Notes under the pieces: model-generated
The model's database searches: none
What the model saw: the letters and a program-made list of their open reading frames with translations, nothing else
Told to the model about the DNA's origin: nothing
In this document: positions 1 through 6,946 of the stretch, in pieces
Layout of the letters: each line of letters opens with the position of its first letter
Position numbering within the stretch: the stretch's first letter is position 1
Origin: Jaaginema sp046541115
Lineage (GTDB): Bacteria > Cyanobacteriota > Cyanobacteriia > Cyanobacteriales > Spirulinaceae
Length of the DNA stretch: 8,068 bases
Direction of reading: 5' to 3'
NCBI GenBank assembly: GCA_046541115.1
Contig: JBKHDX010000214.1
Location: 1 to 8,068, forward strand
Program-made: the position numbers and the translations under genes

Positions 1-2
1 AA

Positions 3-107
3 CCAATAACCAACAACCAACAACCAATAACCAACAACCAACAACCAACAACCAATAACCAACAACCAATAACCAACAACCAACAACCAACAACCAATAA
101 CCAGTCA
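3..107 (+). repeat. CCAACAA/CCAATAA heptamer tandem array
   Basis: Fourteen perfect 7-bp units fill positions 3-100, as a mixture of CCAACAA (nine) and CCAATAA (five). A decayed unit, CCAGTCA, follows at 101-107. The array probably continues left of the window. It belongs to the class of short tandemly repeated heptanucleotides known from cyanobacterial genomes. It ends 3 bp before the ATG of the ABC ATPase gene and leaves no room for a ribosome-binding site of normal kind. In the frame of that gene the array has no stop codon and would read as PITNNQQ/PTTNNQQ heptapeptide repeats. The same heptamer recurs at 4454-4509, 6780-6835 and 7854-7874. Confidence 0.95.
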
Positions 108-110
108 CTT

Positions 111-1787
111 ATGGAAAAAACGTTTCCCTTAGATGCTAATAACTTACTCGTTGTAGACAACTTGCGCGTAGCCTATGGGGGCCAGGGAGTCGAAAAGCCC
201 AACTGGTCGATTGATGGGGTGTCGTTTACCCTCAAAGCTGGAGAGCGTTTAGGATTTGTGGGGGAATCGGGCTGTGGGAAATCTACCCTAGGCCGGGCTT
301 CGATGCGCTTGTTACCGCCTTCGGTGAAGGTAGAAGGACAGGTGTTATTTAATGGGAAGTCGGTGTTTGAGTTTAATAAAAAGCGATTGCGGCGATTTCG
401 GGGAGAGGCGATCGCGCTGGTATTTCAAGACCCCATGACAAGACTCGATCCGTTAATGAGTATTGGGGAGCATTGCATCGAGACCCTACAAGCCCATCAA
501 CCGCAATTATCCCGCGCTCAAGCCAAAGAAAAGTCGCTTGCGACCTTAGAAGCCGTCCGGATTCCGGCGAATCGTTGGAATCAGTTTCCCCATGAGTTTA
601 GCGGGGGAATGCGTCAACGGGTGGCGATCGCCTTGGCGTTATTGCTCGATCCGAAGCTATTAGTTGCTGATGAGCCGACGACGAGTTTAGATGTGACGGT
701 GGCTGCGGAAATTTTGCAGGAGTTGACCCGGTTGTGTAGCGATCGCAACTTGGCGTTGATGTTGATTTCTCACGATTTGGCCTTGGTGGGGGAATATTGC
801 GATCGCGTGGCGGTGATGAATCAGGGTCGGTTGGTGGAAGTGGGGCTAACCCAGGAAATTTTAACGAAACCCACCGCAAAATACACGCGATCGCTCCTAG
901 ATTCGGCGTTGCACGTGCAAAAGGTGAACGAGTCCCCCGTCATCGAAACCGAGGGGGAGGGGCCCTCAGTAATTTTACAGGTGCGCGACCTCAAGCAGTA
1001 TTTTTCGTTGGAGTCTGGGTTTCTTCAGCAATTATTGAAGCGGGAGAAGTCGGTCATTAAAGCTGTAGATGGGGTAAATTTTGACCTCTACGGCGGGGAA
1101 ACCTTGGGTTTGGTGGGAGAGTCCGGTTGCGGCAAAAGTACCCTCTCCCGGACGATTTTACAGCTTATGCGACCGACGGCGGGGACGGTGCAGTTTTTGG
1201 GAACCGAGTTAACCGAACAATCGGAAAGGAGTTTGCGATCGCTGCGTCGTCAAATGCAGATGATTTTTCAAGACCCTTTGGCTTGTTTGAATCCTTTGAT
1301 GAAAGTCGGTGAAAGTATTGGGGATCCGTTGATTGTGCATCGGTTAGCCACGAAAGCCGAAGCCAAACAACAGGTTTTACAATTATTAGAGCGAGTGGGG
1401 CTGACTCCAGTTGAGGAATATTACGAGCGTTACCCTAGGGAGTTATCGGGAGGACAGCAGCAACGGGTGGCGATCGCGCGGGCTTTGATTACTCGTCCTC
1501 AGTTAGTGGTGTGCGACGAACCCGTGAGTATGCTAGATGCCACAGTACAAACCCAAGTTTTGGAGTTGATGCGAGTTCTCAAAGCCGAGTTTAACCTCAC
1601 TTATCTTTTTATTACCCACGATCTCTGGGTGGCTCGCTTTTTTTGCGATCGCATTGCGGTGATGAATCAAGGCAAAATCCTAGAATTAAAGCCAACTGAG
1701 GCGTTATTTACAGCCCCCGAGCATACATACACCCAAAAGCTACTGCAAGCTGCCCCTCTTTTGGCTAAATCTCCAGAAGTTTCTTAA
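111..1787 (+). CDS. Fused two-domain ABC transporter ATP-binding protein, peptide/nickel (Dpp/Opp) type
   Basis: The 558-residue protein carries two complete nucleotide-binding domains in one chain, like a fusion of DppD and DppF. It should drive ATP-dependent uptake of oligopeptides or similar solutes through a membrane permease pair. Domain 1 has Walker A GESGCGKST (51-59), Q-loop FQDP (105-108), signature FSGGM (163-167), Walker B LLVADEPT (183-190) and His221. Domain 2 has Walker A GESGCGKST (336-344), FQDP (386-389), signature LSGGQ (445-449), Walker B LVVCDEP (465-471) and His503. YTRSLL (258-263) and YTQKLLQAAP (540-549) are the C-terminal elements typical of the oligopeptide ATPase subfamily. 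No permease or solute-binding gene is visible, which fits the scattered subunit genes common in cyanobacteria. The substrate cannot be read from the ATPase. ATG 111 is chosen because the domain begins about 12 residues later. It has no Shine-Dalgarno sequence and follows a heptamer array directly. The frame stays open upstream to the window edge, so a longer N-terminus is possible. Confidence 0.95.
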   Translation: MEKTFPLDANNLLVVDNLRVAYGGQGVEKPNWSIDGVSFTLKAGERLGFVGESGCGKSTLGRASMRLLPPSVKVEGQVLFNGKSVFEFNKKRLRRFRGEAIALVFQDPMTRLDPLMSIGEHCIETLQAHQPQLSRAQAKEKSLATLEAVRIPANRWNQFPHEFSGGMRQRVAIALALLLDPKLLVADEPTTSLDVTVAAEILQELTRLCSDRNLALMLISHDLALVGEYCDRVAVMNQGRLVEVGLTQEILTKPTAKYTRSLLDSALHVQKVNESPVIETEGEGPSVILQVRDLKQYFSLESGFLQQLLKREKSVIKAVDGVNFDLYGGETLGLVGESGCGKSTLSRTILQLMRPTAGTVQFLGTELTEQSERSLRSLRRQMQMIFQDPLACLNPLMKVGESIGDPLIVHRLATKAEAKQQVLQLLERVGLTPVEEYYERYPRELSGGQQQRVAIARALITRPQLVVCDEPVSMLDATVQTQVLELMRVLKAEFNLTYLFITHDLWVARFFCDRIAVMNQGKILELKPTEALFTAPEHTYTQKLLQAAPLLAKSPEVS

Positions 1788-2808
1788 AACGCCGTTTTCC
1801 TGAAAGGTTTGAGATCGCTCCGAAATAAATAACATGATATTCTAAAATTTAGCCGCTTTTTTTTTTAGGATTCAGACTAACAAACTTACGAATCAGGGTA
1901 TTTGAGCTGGTGATTGAGTCACAGGTGCATCGCTTCAACTTCTGGGTTGAGTTTGATGGCTTTAACGCCACGAGTAGAAAAGGGGCTCTATCTCTTGAGG
2001 ATGAGTCGCCCAACCGAGGAGAAAAGGCTGATTCACAAACCCACTACCTTTGCAATCCACCCGGACGGAGGGGTTAAACTTGATTGAGCTTTGAATCCAT
2101 ATTTTACCGAAAGCGATCGCAAACGGTCAATTTTTGAGTGAATTTTAAAGTATTTATGTTTAACTCCTCTGGAGAGTGTGTCGGATAATTTGCGATCGCT
2201 AATCTCAATTACGCAATATTACATTTTGAAGTGTAAAAAGTCGGTTAAATTAATGAGAAAAATTGAAATTAACCCGAAACATTTTCGCTTCTTTGTTGTC
2301 CTTTCTCCAACCTTCTTTGGGGTTTAATACAAAACTTAGATTAGAATTTTTTGTGTCTAATAACTAAGCTATAACAGGTAATAGTTATCAGGAGTTGCGA
2401 TCTATTAACTCATCTGGTGGTCAATTAGCTTTGAGTCAATGTTTAGCGCTATAAGCTTTCGTTTTTAACACCGGATTGACCCGATAAAAATGCGTTTATA
2501 AACTCGATAAACCGCCTTAACTCAACTTCATTAGAAATTATTTTTTTGCTGGCTTTTGTGGCCTCAAATTTCGCAATTGTGTAAATTTACTTAATATTAA
2601 CGATGGGGAGGAAATTGTAAGGTTTAAGTAAAATTGGCGAAAATTTCCCTAACCTCTCGGAAAAGTATAGGTCACACCTTGAAGATACCTTGTAGCGTTG
2701 GAGTTTAAGACGATTGCAACTTTCAAAACATCTAATTTTAATCAGTTTTGCCGTAATTCTTTTGCCAACAGCGCCGTAGAATTTACGCTAAACTCGCGAG
2801 ACTTGTTC
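1788..2808. other. Long intergenic region with no convincing gene
   Basis: About 1 kb lies between the ABC stop and the preferred GGDEF start. From about 2100 on it is visibly AT-rich and has frequent stops in all frames. The part at 1853-2077 is more GC-rich and is open on the plus strand but has no ATG. On the minus strand, 1987-1919 reads as a short protein-like stretch ending EVEAMHL. I recognise no family in either reading; it could be a decayed gene end. Two HIP1 octamers (about 2113 and 2192) are present. So are imperfect dyads at 2243-2251/2266-2274 and 2360-2366/2382-2388 (ATAACTA/TAGTTAT), either of which could be chance in AT-rich DNA. The promoter of the GGDEF gene should lie near the right end, but I could not pick out a clear -35/-10 pair. 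Confidence 0.6.
1842..1866 (+). terminator. Weak candidate terminator after the ABC ATPase gene
   Basis: An AT-rich dyad, CTAAAATTTAG (1842-1852), is followed after four bases by a run of ten T (1857-1866), about 55 bp past the ABC stop codon. The T-run is right for an intrinsic terminator, but the stem is short and lacks GC pairs. A chance T-run is a real alternative. Confidence 0.25.
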
Positions 2809-3750
2809 ATGGAAGCAACGGTTTTACTAATAAGTTGCCCTCAATTCGCTTATGATTTTGTCGAGCGTTATCAACCTTGGATAACGCTGACGGTAAGTGC
2901 TGCTTCCGTAGAAGAGGCGATCGCCGCCGTCGATCGCCATCAGCCCCATGTGGTTTTACTTCAGGGGAATTGCGCGATCGCCCCCCATGTCATCGAGGGA
3001 CTGTCCCGGCTCGATCCTTTTACCATCGTATTAGAACAGTTTGACTCACCCTCCCCCCTGGTGCAGCAGCAACAGCAGTTGTACTGGATTCAACAACAAG
3101 CCGACGCTTATTTTGCTTTCGGGTCGGGTATAGAAACAACGCCAGAAGCGGCCCGACTCACCGAGCAACTCCTGACGGCTTATATCCAAAAAGGCATAAA
3201 GCAAAGTCAAACCTACCGCAATTTACAACAAACCAACGACTTGCTTTCAACGATTGCTTTAGCCGATCAACTCACCGAATTAGGCAATCGTCGCGCCCTC
3301 GATTGGGAGTTATCCCGTCAGATCAAAAATGCCCGCCGCCACAAAACGGATTTCAGCTTGATTATGCTGGATGTGGATTATTTTAAAGCCGTCAACGATA
3401 CCCACGGGCATTTGGTGGGCGATCGCGTGTTGCAATTGCTGGCGGCCCGACTGCGCGATCGCTTGCGCCTCCCCGATACCATTTTTCGTTATGGCGGCGA
3501 AGAATTTGCTATTCTCCTGCAAAAAACCAATATCGAAGCCGCCGCAGTGGTGGCCGAGCGCTTGCGGCATATTATCGAGGAACAACCCTTTCACATTCAA
3601 CAGAATTTAGTCTTACCCCTGACCGTGAGTTTGGGCTTGGCCACCTTGCAAGAAAGTGACGATGACAACGGTCAAAGCTTAATCGGTCGGGCAGATGCCA
3701 ATTTACTCAAAGCCAAGGCCGCCGGGCGTAACTGCACCATTTCTGACTAG
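2809..3750 (+). CDS. Diguanylate cyclase (GGDEF) with degenerate receiver-like N-terminal domain
   Basis: Predicted to make cyclic di-GMP from two GTP. Counting from ATG 2809 (313 residues), the C-terminal GGDEF domain starts at DQLTELGNRR. It has the metal-binding LDVDYF motif (Asp188, Asp190) and an intact active-site loop GGEEF (229-233). It also keeps a product-inhibition I-site, RLPD (220-223), exactly five residues before the loop. Catalysis and feedback inhibition by c-di-GMP are therefore both likely. Residues 1 to about 110 have the spacing of a CheY-like receiver, but Gln52 (PHVVLLQ) stands where the phosphorylated Asp is expected. The usual N-terminal acidic pair and conserved Lys are also not evident, so I infer a pseudo-receiver. 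A Gln-rich stretch and a helical linker join the halves. A TTG at 2698 would add 37 unremarkable residues; ATG 2809 precedes the domain immediately and is preferred. The stop overlaps the ureG stop on the other strand. Confidence 0.9.
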   Translation: MEATVLLISCPQFAYDFVERYQPWITLTVSAASVEEAIAAVDRHQPHVVLLQGNCAIAPHVIEGLSRLDPFTIVLEQFDSPSPLVQQQQQLYWIQQQADAYFAFGSGIETTPEAARLTEQLLTAYIQKGIKQSQTYRNLQQTNDLLSTIALADQLTELGNRRALDWELSRQIKNARRHKTDFSLIMLDVDYFKAVNDTHGHLVGDRVLQLLAARLRDRLRLPDTIFRYGGEEFAILLQKTNIEAAAVVAERLRHIIEEQPFHIQQNLVLPLTVSLGLATLQESDDDNGQSLIGRADANLLKAKAAGRNCTISD

Positions 3751-4343
3751 ACGCGACGACTGCGGACAAATTCAATGACCGTCTCTAGACCTTGTTGGGT
3801 TTTGAGGTTGGTAAAGACAAAGGGCTTATCACCGCGCATTTTTTTGGCATCTCGCTCCATCACCCCCAAATCTGCCCCCACCATTGGCGCAAGGTCGATT
3901 TTGTTGATAATCAGTAAGTCGGATTTTGTAATACCGGGGCCGCCCTTGCGGGGAATTTTATCCCCGGCGGCTACATCAATCACATAAAGGGTTAAATCCA
4001 CCAACTCCGGGCTAAAGGTCGCGGCCAGATTGTCTCCGCCACTTTCGAGAAATACAAAGTCCAGGGGGTCGAATTGTTGTTCGAGTTGTGCGATCGCGAC
4101 GAGATTCATCGAGGCATCTTCCCGGATGGCGGTGTGGGGACAACCTCCGGTTTCAACTCCCAGGATGCGATCGCGACTGAGGGCTTGCGATCGCGCCAAA
4201 AACTGAGCATCCTCTTGGGTATAAATATCGTTAGTCACCACGGCGATTTGATACTCGTCGCGCAACTGTTTACACAAAGCATCCAGGAGGGCGGTTTTCC
4301 CCGATCCGACGGGGCCGGCAATTCCAATACGAAAGGCGGACAT
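3747..4343 (-). CDS. ureG: Urease accessory GTPase UreG
   Basis: UreG is the cytosolic SIMIBI-class GTPase that delivers nickel to apo-urease in complex with UreF, UreH(D) and UreE. The 198-residue protein is normal in length for the family. It has the P-loop GPVGSGKT (10-17), the ETGGCPH segment (64-70) whose Cys68 and His70 form the conserved metal-binding CPH motif, and ESGGDNL (100-106). The guanine-specificity motif NKID lies at 147-150. No His-rich N-terminal tail is present. No urease structural or other accessory gene lies in the window, so the gene is separated from its partners here, as occurs in many cyanobacteria. Its stop codon shares the CTAG palindrome with the convergent GGDEF gene. 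Its start sits 4 bp from a TCAGTTA heptamer tract, so the 5' leader is made of repeat sequence and no Shine-Dalgarno is visible. Confidence 0.97.
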   Translation of the reverse strand: MSAFRIGIAGPVGSGKTALLDALCKQLRDEYQIAVVTNDIYTQEDAQFLARSQALSRDRILGVETGGCPHTAIREDASMNLVAIAQLEQQFDPLDFVFLESGGDNLAATFSPELVDLTLYVIDVAAGDKIPRKGGPGITKSDLLIINKIDLAPMVGADLGVMERDAKKMRGDKPFVFTNLKTQQGLETVIEFVRSRRV

Positions 4344-4347
4344 AGTT

Positions 4348-4509
4348 TCAGTTATCAGTTATCAGTTATCAGTCATCAGTGTTTGAGGCAGTGGGCAGCT
4401 TTATCAGTAATCAGTAATCAGTAATCAGTAATCAGTTTTGGGCAATCGGCTAACCAACAACCAACAACCAATAACCAACAACCAACAACCAACAACCAAC
4501 AACCAATAA
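4348..4509 (+). repeat. Composite heptamer repeat module, left copy
   Basis: Three heptamer families are arranged in fixed order around non-repeated spacers. TCAGTTA-type units fill 4348-4380. A unique spacer with the core GGCAGTGGGCAGC follows. Next come TCAGTAA units (four full plus a partial, to 4436), then a second spacer TTTTGGGCAATCGGCTAA, then eight CCAACAA/CCAATAA units at 4454-4509. The module fills the whole space between the ureG start and the SDR stop. The same architecture, spacers included, is found inverted at 6780-6946. Shared spacers show that the unit was copied as a block and is more than independent slippage. Copy numbers differ by one in the TCAGTAA part (four here, three in the other copy). 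Confidence 0.92.
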
Positions 4510-4515
4510 TAAAAT

Positions 4516-5538
4516 TTACACTTCCTCTTTCGGTATATCCATGGCGGGGGGTGGCAGTTGGACCGATCGCGCCGGGGGGATTCCGGTAACTTTTAACATA
4601 TCCGAAAGGGTGGGACAATAAGAGGTTTTGCCGTAGGTGTCGGGGTTGACGGGGTTTTGATAGGTGAAGTGACGGTAGTTGATGCAGAAGCGATCCCAGG
4701 GTTCCATTTGAATGCGAAACAGGGTGATGATGATATTGGCTAACCAGAGTTTGAGGGGGATGCGGAAATAAATTTTTTGGTCAAAATAAGCGCTAATTTC
4801 TTCAACGGCTCCATCGACGGTGATGGCTTTTTGGCCGAGGACAATTTTTTCCGGGGTATTTTCCAATAAGCCCTCTTTCGTGCGGGGATGTTCGACCAGA
4901 TGCAGGACGACTTGGGCAATATCGCGGGCGTGGATGAAGTGGAAACTGCCATCAGCTTTGAAAAAGCGAATCAGCTTGCTCCATTTCACCACACCGGGCA
5001 AACCGCCGGATAGGTGCGATTTGGGCTTGTTTTGGTCGCCCCCGATGACGAGAGTGGGGAATAAAGCGACAATTTTCGGCGCGATCGCGAGGCGGGATAA
5101 TTGACGGAAACAGTCATATTTCGAGCGAATATAGCCCGTCCCAATGTGGCCGGCTGCGGTGAGGAGTTCGTTGTCGCGATCGAGAATGCTGGCCGTGGAA
5201 AAGTACAGCACTTGCTCGCATTTGGCCGGATCGAGAAGATTCATCAAGCGAATGGTTTTAACCACGTTGATATCAAAAACTTCCCCAGACCCCCCCCAAG
5301 CAGTCGCCACCAGAATCGCTACATCGATAGTTTGCAATAAGTCTCGAAAACGCTCGATTTCCCGTAAATCCGCTTGTAAAACATGAACGCCGGGCCGCGC
5401 GAGAGTATCGATTTGCAACTTGTCGGGGGTGCGAACCAGTAAAAAGAGTTCGTGGTCGGTTTCTTGGATTAAGGCTTCTGCTAGGTAATGACCGATGCAA
5501 CCACTTGCACCTGTCATAAATATCCGCTTGGCAGTCAT
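4516..5538 (-). CDS. NAD(P)-dependent epimerase/dehydratase-like SDR protein
   Basis: The 340-residue protein is an extended or atypical short-chain dehydrogenase/reductase with a Rossmann fold. The cofactor motif TGASGCIG is at residues 9-16. The serine-containing strand YFSTAS is at 112-117, and the catalytic pair Tyr136 and Lys140 lies in YIRSK. Fold and NAD(P) binding are secure; the substrate is not. Candidates are a nucleotide-sugar, a sterol-like or an isoprenoid-like compound. The region around 262-276 (LKLWLANIIITLF) is hydrophobic and may touch a membrane or line the substrate pocket. The start at 5538 is chosen because the Rossmann strand begins at residue 4. An in-frame ATG at 5592 would add 18 residues of non-family sequence and falls directly after an A10 run. 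The gene lies 119 bp downstream of hemE on the same strand, so co-transcription is possible but unproven. Its stop is 6 bp from the left repeat module. Confidence 0.9.
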   Translation of the reverse strand: MTAKRIFMTGASGCIGHYLAEALIQETDHELFLLVRTPDKLQIDTLARPGVHVLQADLREIERFRDLLQTIDVAILVATAWGGSGEVFDINVVKTIRLMNLLDPAKCEQVLYFSTASILDRDNELLTAAGHIGTGYIRSKYDCFRQLSRLAIAPKIVALFPTLVIGGDQNKPKSHLSGGLPGVVKWSKLIRFFKADGSFHFIHARDIAQVVLHLVEHPRTKEGLLENTPEKIVLGQKAITVDGAVEEISAYFDQKIYFRIPLKLWLANIIITLFRIQMEPWDRFCINYRHFTYQNPVNPDTYGKTSYCPTLSDMLKVTGIPPARSVQLPPPAMDIPKEEV

Positions 5539-5605
5539 GGGCTTGAGAGAAGAAAAGGGAAAGAAATCAGGAATTGTTGTCGCAATCCCCATTTTTTTTT
5601 TCAGA

Positions 5606-5643
5606 AACGGGAATCTAGCTAATGAATAAGAGCGATCCCCGTT
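5606..5643. other. Inverted repeat in the hemE-SDR gap
   Basis: AACGGGAAT (5606-5614) can pair with ATCCCCGTT (5635-5643), nine positions with one non-Watson-Crick position and a 20-base loop. A run of ten T lies at 5592-5601 on the plus strand. Transcription of hemE runs leftward, so the transcript would have A10 after the hairpin, not U10. It is therefore not a standard terminator for hemE. It may be a processing or attenuation structure between the two genes, or chance. Confidence 0.45.
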
Positions 5644-5657
5644 GCCTTGATTACAGT

Positions 5658-6722
5658 TTAAGCGCTTGCGGCCAAGAGTCGATCGATTTGTTTGGCGGTT
5701 TCAAAGAAGCAGGCCACGTTTTCTTCCGGTGTACCGGGAAGTACGCCGTGACCGAGGTTGAGAATGTGACCCTTGGGCCCGGCTTTACGGACGGTATCGA
5801 GGATGCGATCGCGAATAAACTCTTTCGATCCGAATAAAACACCGGGGTCCATGTTCCCTTGCACTTTCATGTTCGGGCCGAGTCGTTGACGGGCTTCGGC
5901 CATGTCTACCGTCCAATCGACGCTGATAATATCCGCCCCCGATTGTCCCATGCGCTCTAACACCCCCGCACTGCCGCTAATATACAGGATGAGGGGGGCT
6001 TCGGGATGCTGGGCTTTGACTTTGCGGAAAACTTGCTGTTGGTAAGGTAGGGCAAAGGTTTCGTAGTCTTGGGGGCTGAGTTGACCGGCCCAAGAATCGA
6101 ATAACTGTACGATTTGTGCGCCGCAGTCAATTTGATAGCACAAATAAGTCGCGATCGCGTCAGCCAGTTTACTCAACAACTGATGTAAAATTTTTGGCTC
6201 AGAAAACGCCATGCCCTTAATATTGGCATAGTTTTTCGAGCTTTTGCCCTCAATGGCATAAGCGGCCAAAGTCCAAGGCGCACCCGCAAACCCCAACACC
6301 GTCGCTTCATTCCCCACTTCCGAGCGTAGAGTCTGCAAAATGGTTTTAATAAAGGGTAAACTCGCTTCCGGGTCGAGGGGAGTCAGTTTTTCAATTTGGT
6401 CTTGGGTGCGAATCGGCGGATCGATAATCGGGCCTTTGCTTTCGACAATATCAAAGGGAATCCCTAAACCCGGTAAAGGGGTCAGGATATCCGAAAACAT
6501 AATCACCCCATCCGGCTTAAAGGCCCGCCAAGGTTGCAGGGAAATCTCGATGGCGAGGTCGGGATTTTCGGAACGTTCCCGGAAACTGGGGTATTTTTCG
6601 CGCAATTCTCGATATATTTTCATATAGCGTCCCGCTTGCCGCATCATCCATACCGGAGGACGGTCTAAGACTTCGCCACGGGCTACTCTTAATAATTTTG
6701 GTTCCTGGGTTGTCCCAGTCAT
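5658..6722 (-). CDS. hemE: Uroporphyrinogen decarboxylase HemE
   Basis: HemE decarboxylates the four acetate side chains of uroporphyrinogen III to give coproporphyrinogen III in the cytosol. This is the step that commits tetrapyrroles to heme, chlorophyll and bilins rather than to sirohaem and B12. The 354-residue length is normal. Family motifs are RQAGRY (28-33), FSDIL with the substrate-binding Asp78, GFAGAPWTL (144-152), QGNMDP (288-293) and GHGVLPGTPEENV (324-336) with His325. The ATG at 6722 is supported by GGAG five bases upstream. Upstream lies the right repeat module, whose CCAACAA units read in the same sense as the gene and end about 57 bp before the start. No other tetrapyrrole gene is in the window. 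It could be transcribed together with the SDR gene 119 bp downstream. Confidence 0.98.
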   Translation of the reverse strand: MTGTTQEPKLLRVARGEVLDRPPVWMMRQAGRYMKIYRELREKYPSFRERSENPDLAIEISLQPWRAFKPDGVIMFSDILTPLPGLGIPFDIVESKGPIIDPPIRTQDQIEKLTPLDPEASLPFIKTILQTLRSEVGNEATVLGFAGAPWTLAAYAIEGKSSKNYANIKGMAFSEPKILHQLLSKLADAIATYLCYQIDCGAQIVQLFDSWAGQLSPQDYETFALPYQQQVFRKVKAQHPEAPLILYISGSAGVLERMGQSGADIISVDWTVDMAEARQRLGPNMKVQGNMDPGVLFGSKEFIRDRILDTVRKAGPKGHILNLGHGVLPGTPEENVACFFETAKQIDRLLAASA

Positions 6723-6727
6723 ATTAT

Positions 6728-6731
6728 CTCC
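6728..6731 (-). promoter_or_regulatory. Ribosome-binding site of hemE
   Basis: On the minus strand GGCGGAGATAAT precedes the hemE ATG. The GGAG core lies five bases from the start codon, which is good Shine-Dalgarno spacing. It is the clearest ribosome-binding site in the window; the other genes have none that is obvious. Confidence 0.75.
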
Positions 6732-6779
6732 GCCTTTTTTTATGAGTTTTTGTAGTGCATTTGTTAGCTTATCATTTTG

Positions 6780-6946
6780 TTGTTGGTTGTTTGTTATTGG
6801 TTGTTGGTTGTTGGTTGTTGGTTATTGGTTGTTGGTTAGCCGATTGCCCAAAACTGATTACTGATTACTGATTACTGATAAAGCTGCCCACTGCCCAAAA
6901 CACTGATGACTGATAACTGATGAGGCGATGACTGAAAAAGCTGCCT
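6780..6946 (-). repeat. Composite heptamer repeat module, right copy (inverted)
   Basis: Read on the minus strand, it has the same order as the module at 4348-4509. A GGCAGCTTTTTCAGTCATC segment comes first, then TCAGTTA/TCAGTCA units, a spacer with GGGCAGTGGGCAGC, and three full TCAGTAA units. The second spacer TTTTGGGCAATCGGCTAA follows, then eight CCAACAA-type units at 6835-6780, of which one is the variant CAAACAA. The two spacers match those of the left copy almost base for base; a two-base difference (GA against TG) precedes GGCAGTGGGCAGC. The outer end of this copy overlaps the stop codon of the LD-carboxypeptidase gene. Confidence 0.92.

Noticed and set aside
1..107. Heptamer arrays considered as a CRISPR array or origin iterons
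   Set aside because: The units are 7 bp and contiguous, with no unique spacers of 30-40 bp, no cas genes and no replication initiator gene nearby.
797..1060. Open frames inside the ABC, hemE, SDR and LD-carboxypeptidase genes in other frames
   Set aside because: They are low-complexity shadows of well-supported genes, with Arg/Pro/Ser-rich composition and no motifs.
1995..2035. Hammerhead-like string (GAGGATGAGTCGC followed by GAAAA)
   Set aside because: The required CUGANGA core and the stem I/III cleavage-site arrangement are not present, so the similarity is superficial.
2640..2700. c-di-GMP riboswitch upstream of the GGDEF gene
   Set aside because: I could not find the conserved GEMM core elements or a matching fold in the leader.
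2698..2808. Extension of the GGDEF protein to the TTG at 2698
   Set aside because: The extra 37 residues show no domain, signal peptide or ribosome-binding site. ATG 2809 begins right at the receiver-like strand.
4418..4618. Minus-strand open frame of 66 codons rich in the peptide repeat GCWLLVV
   Set aside because: It is the translation of the CCAACAA heptamers plus the antisense end of the SDR gene. The peptide periodicity comes from the DNA repeat and there is no supporting domain or start signal.
5539..5592. Start of the SDR gene at ATG 5592
   Set aside because: It adds 18 residues before a Rossmann fold that normally starts within a few residues of the N-terminus, and the ATG results from the end of an A10 run. 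It remains possible.
4348..6946. Inverted modules considered as terminal inverted repeats of a transposon
   Set aside because: The bracketed genes are an SDR protein and hemE, with no transposase. No target-site duplication is apparent, and the repeats are internally tandem, unlike transposon ends.
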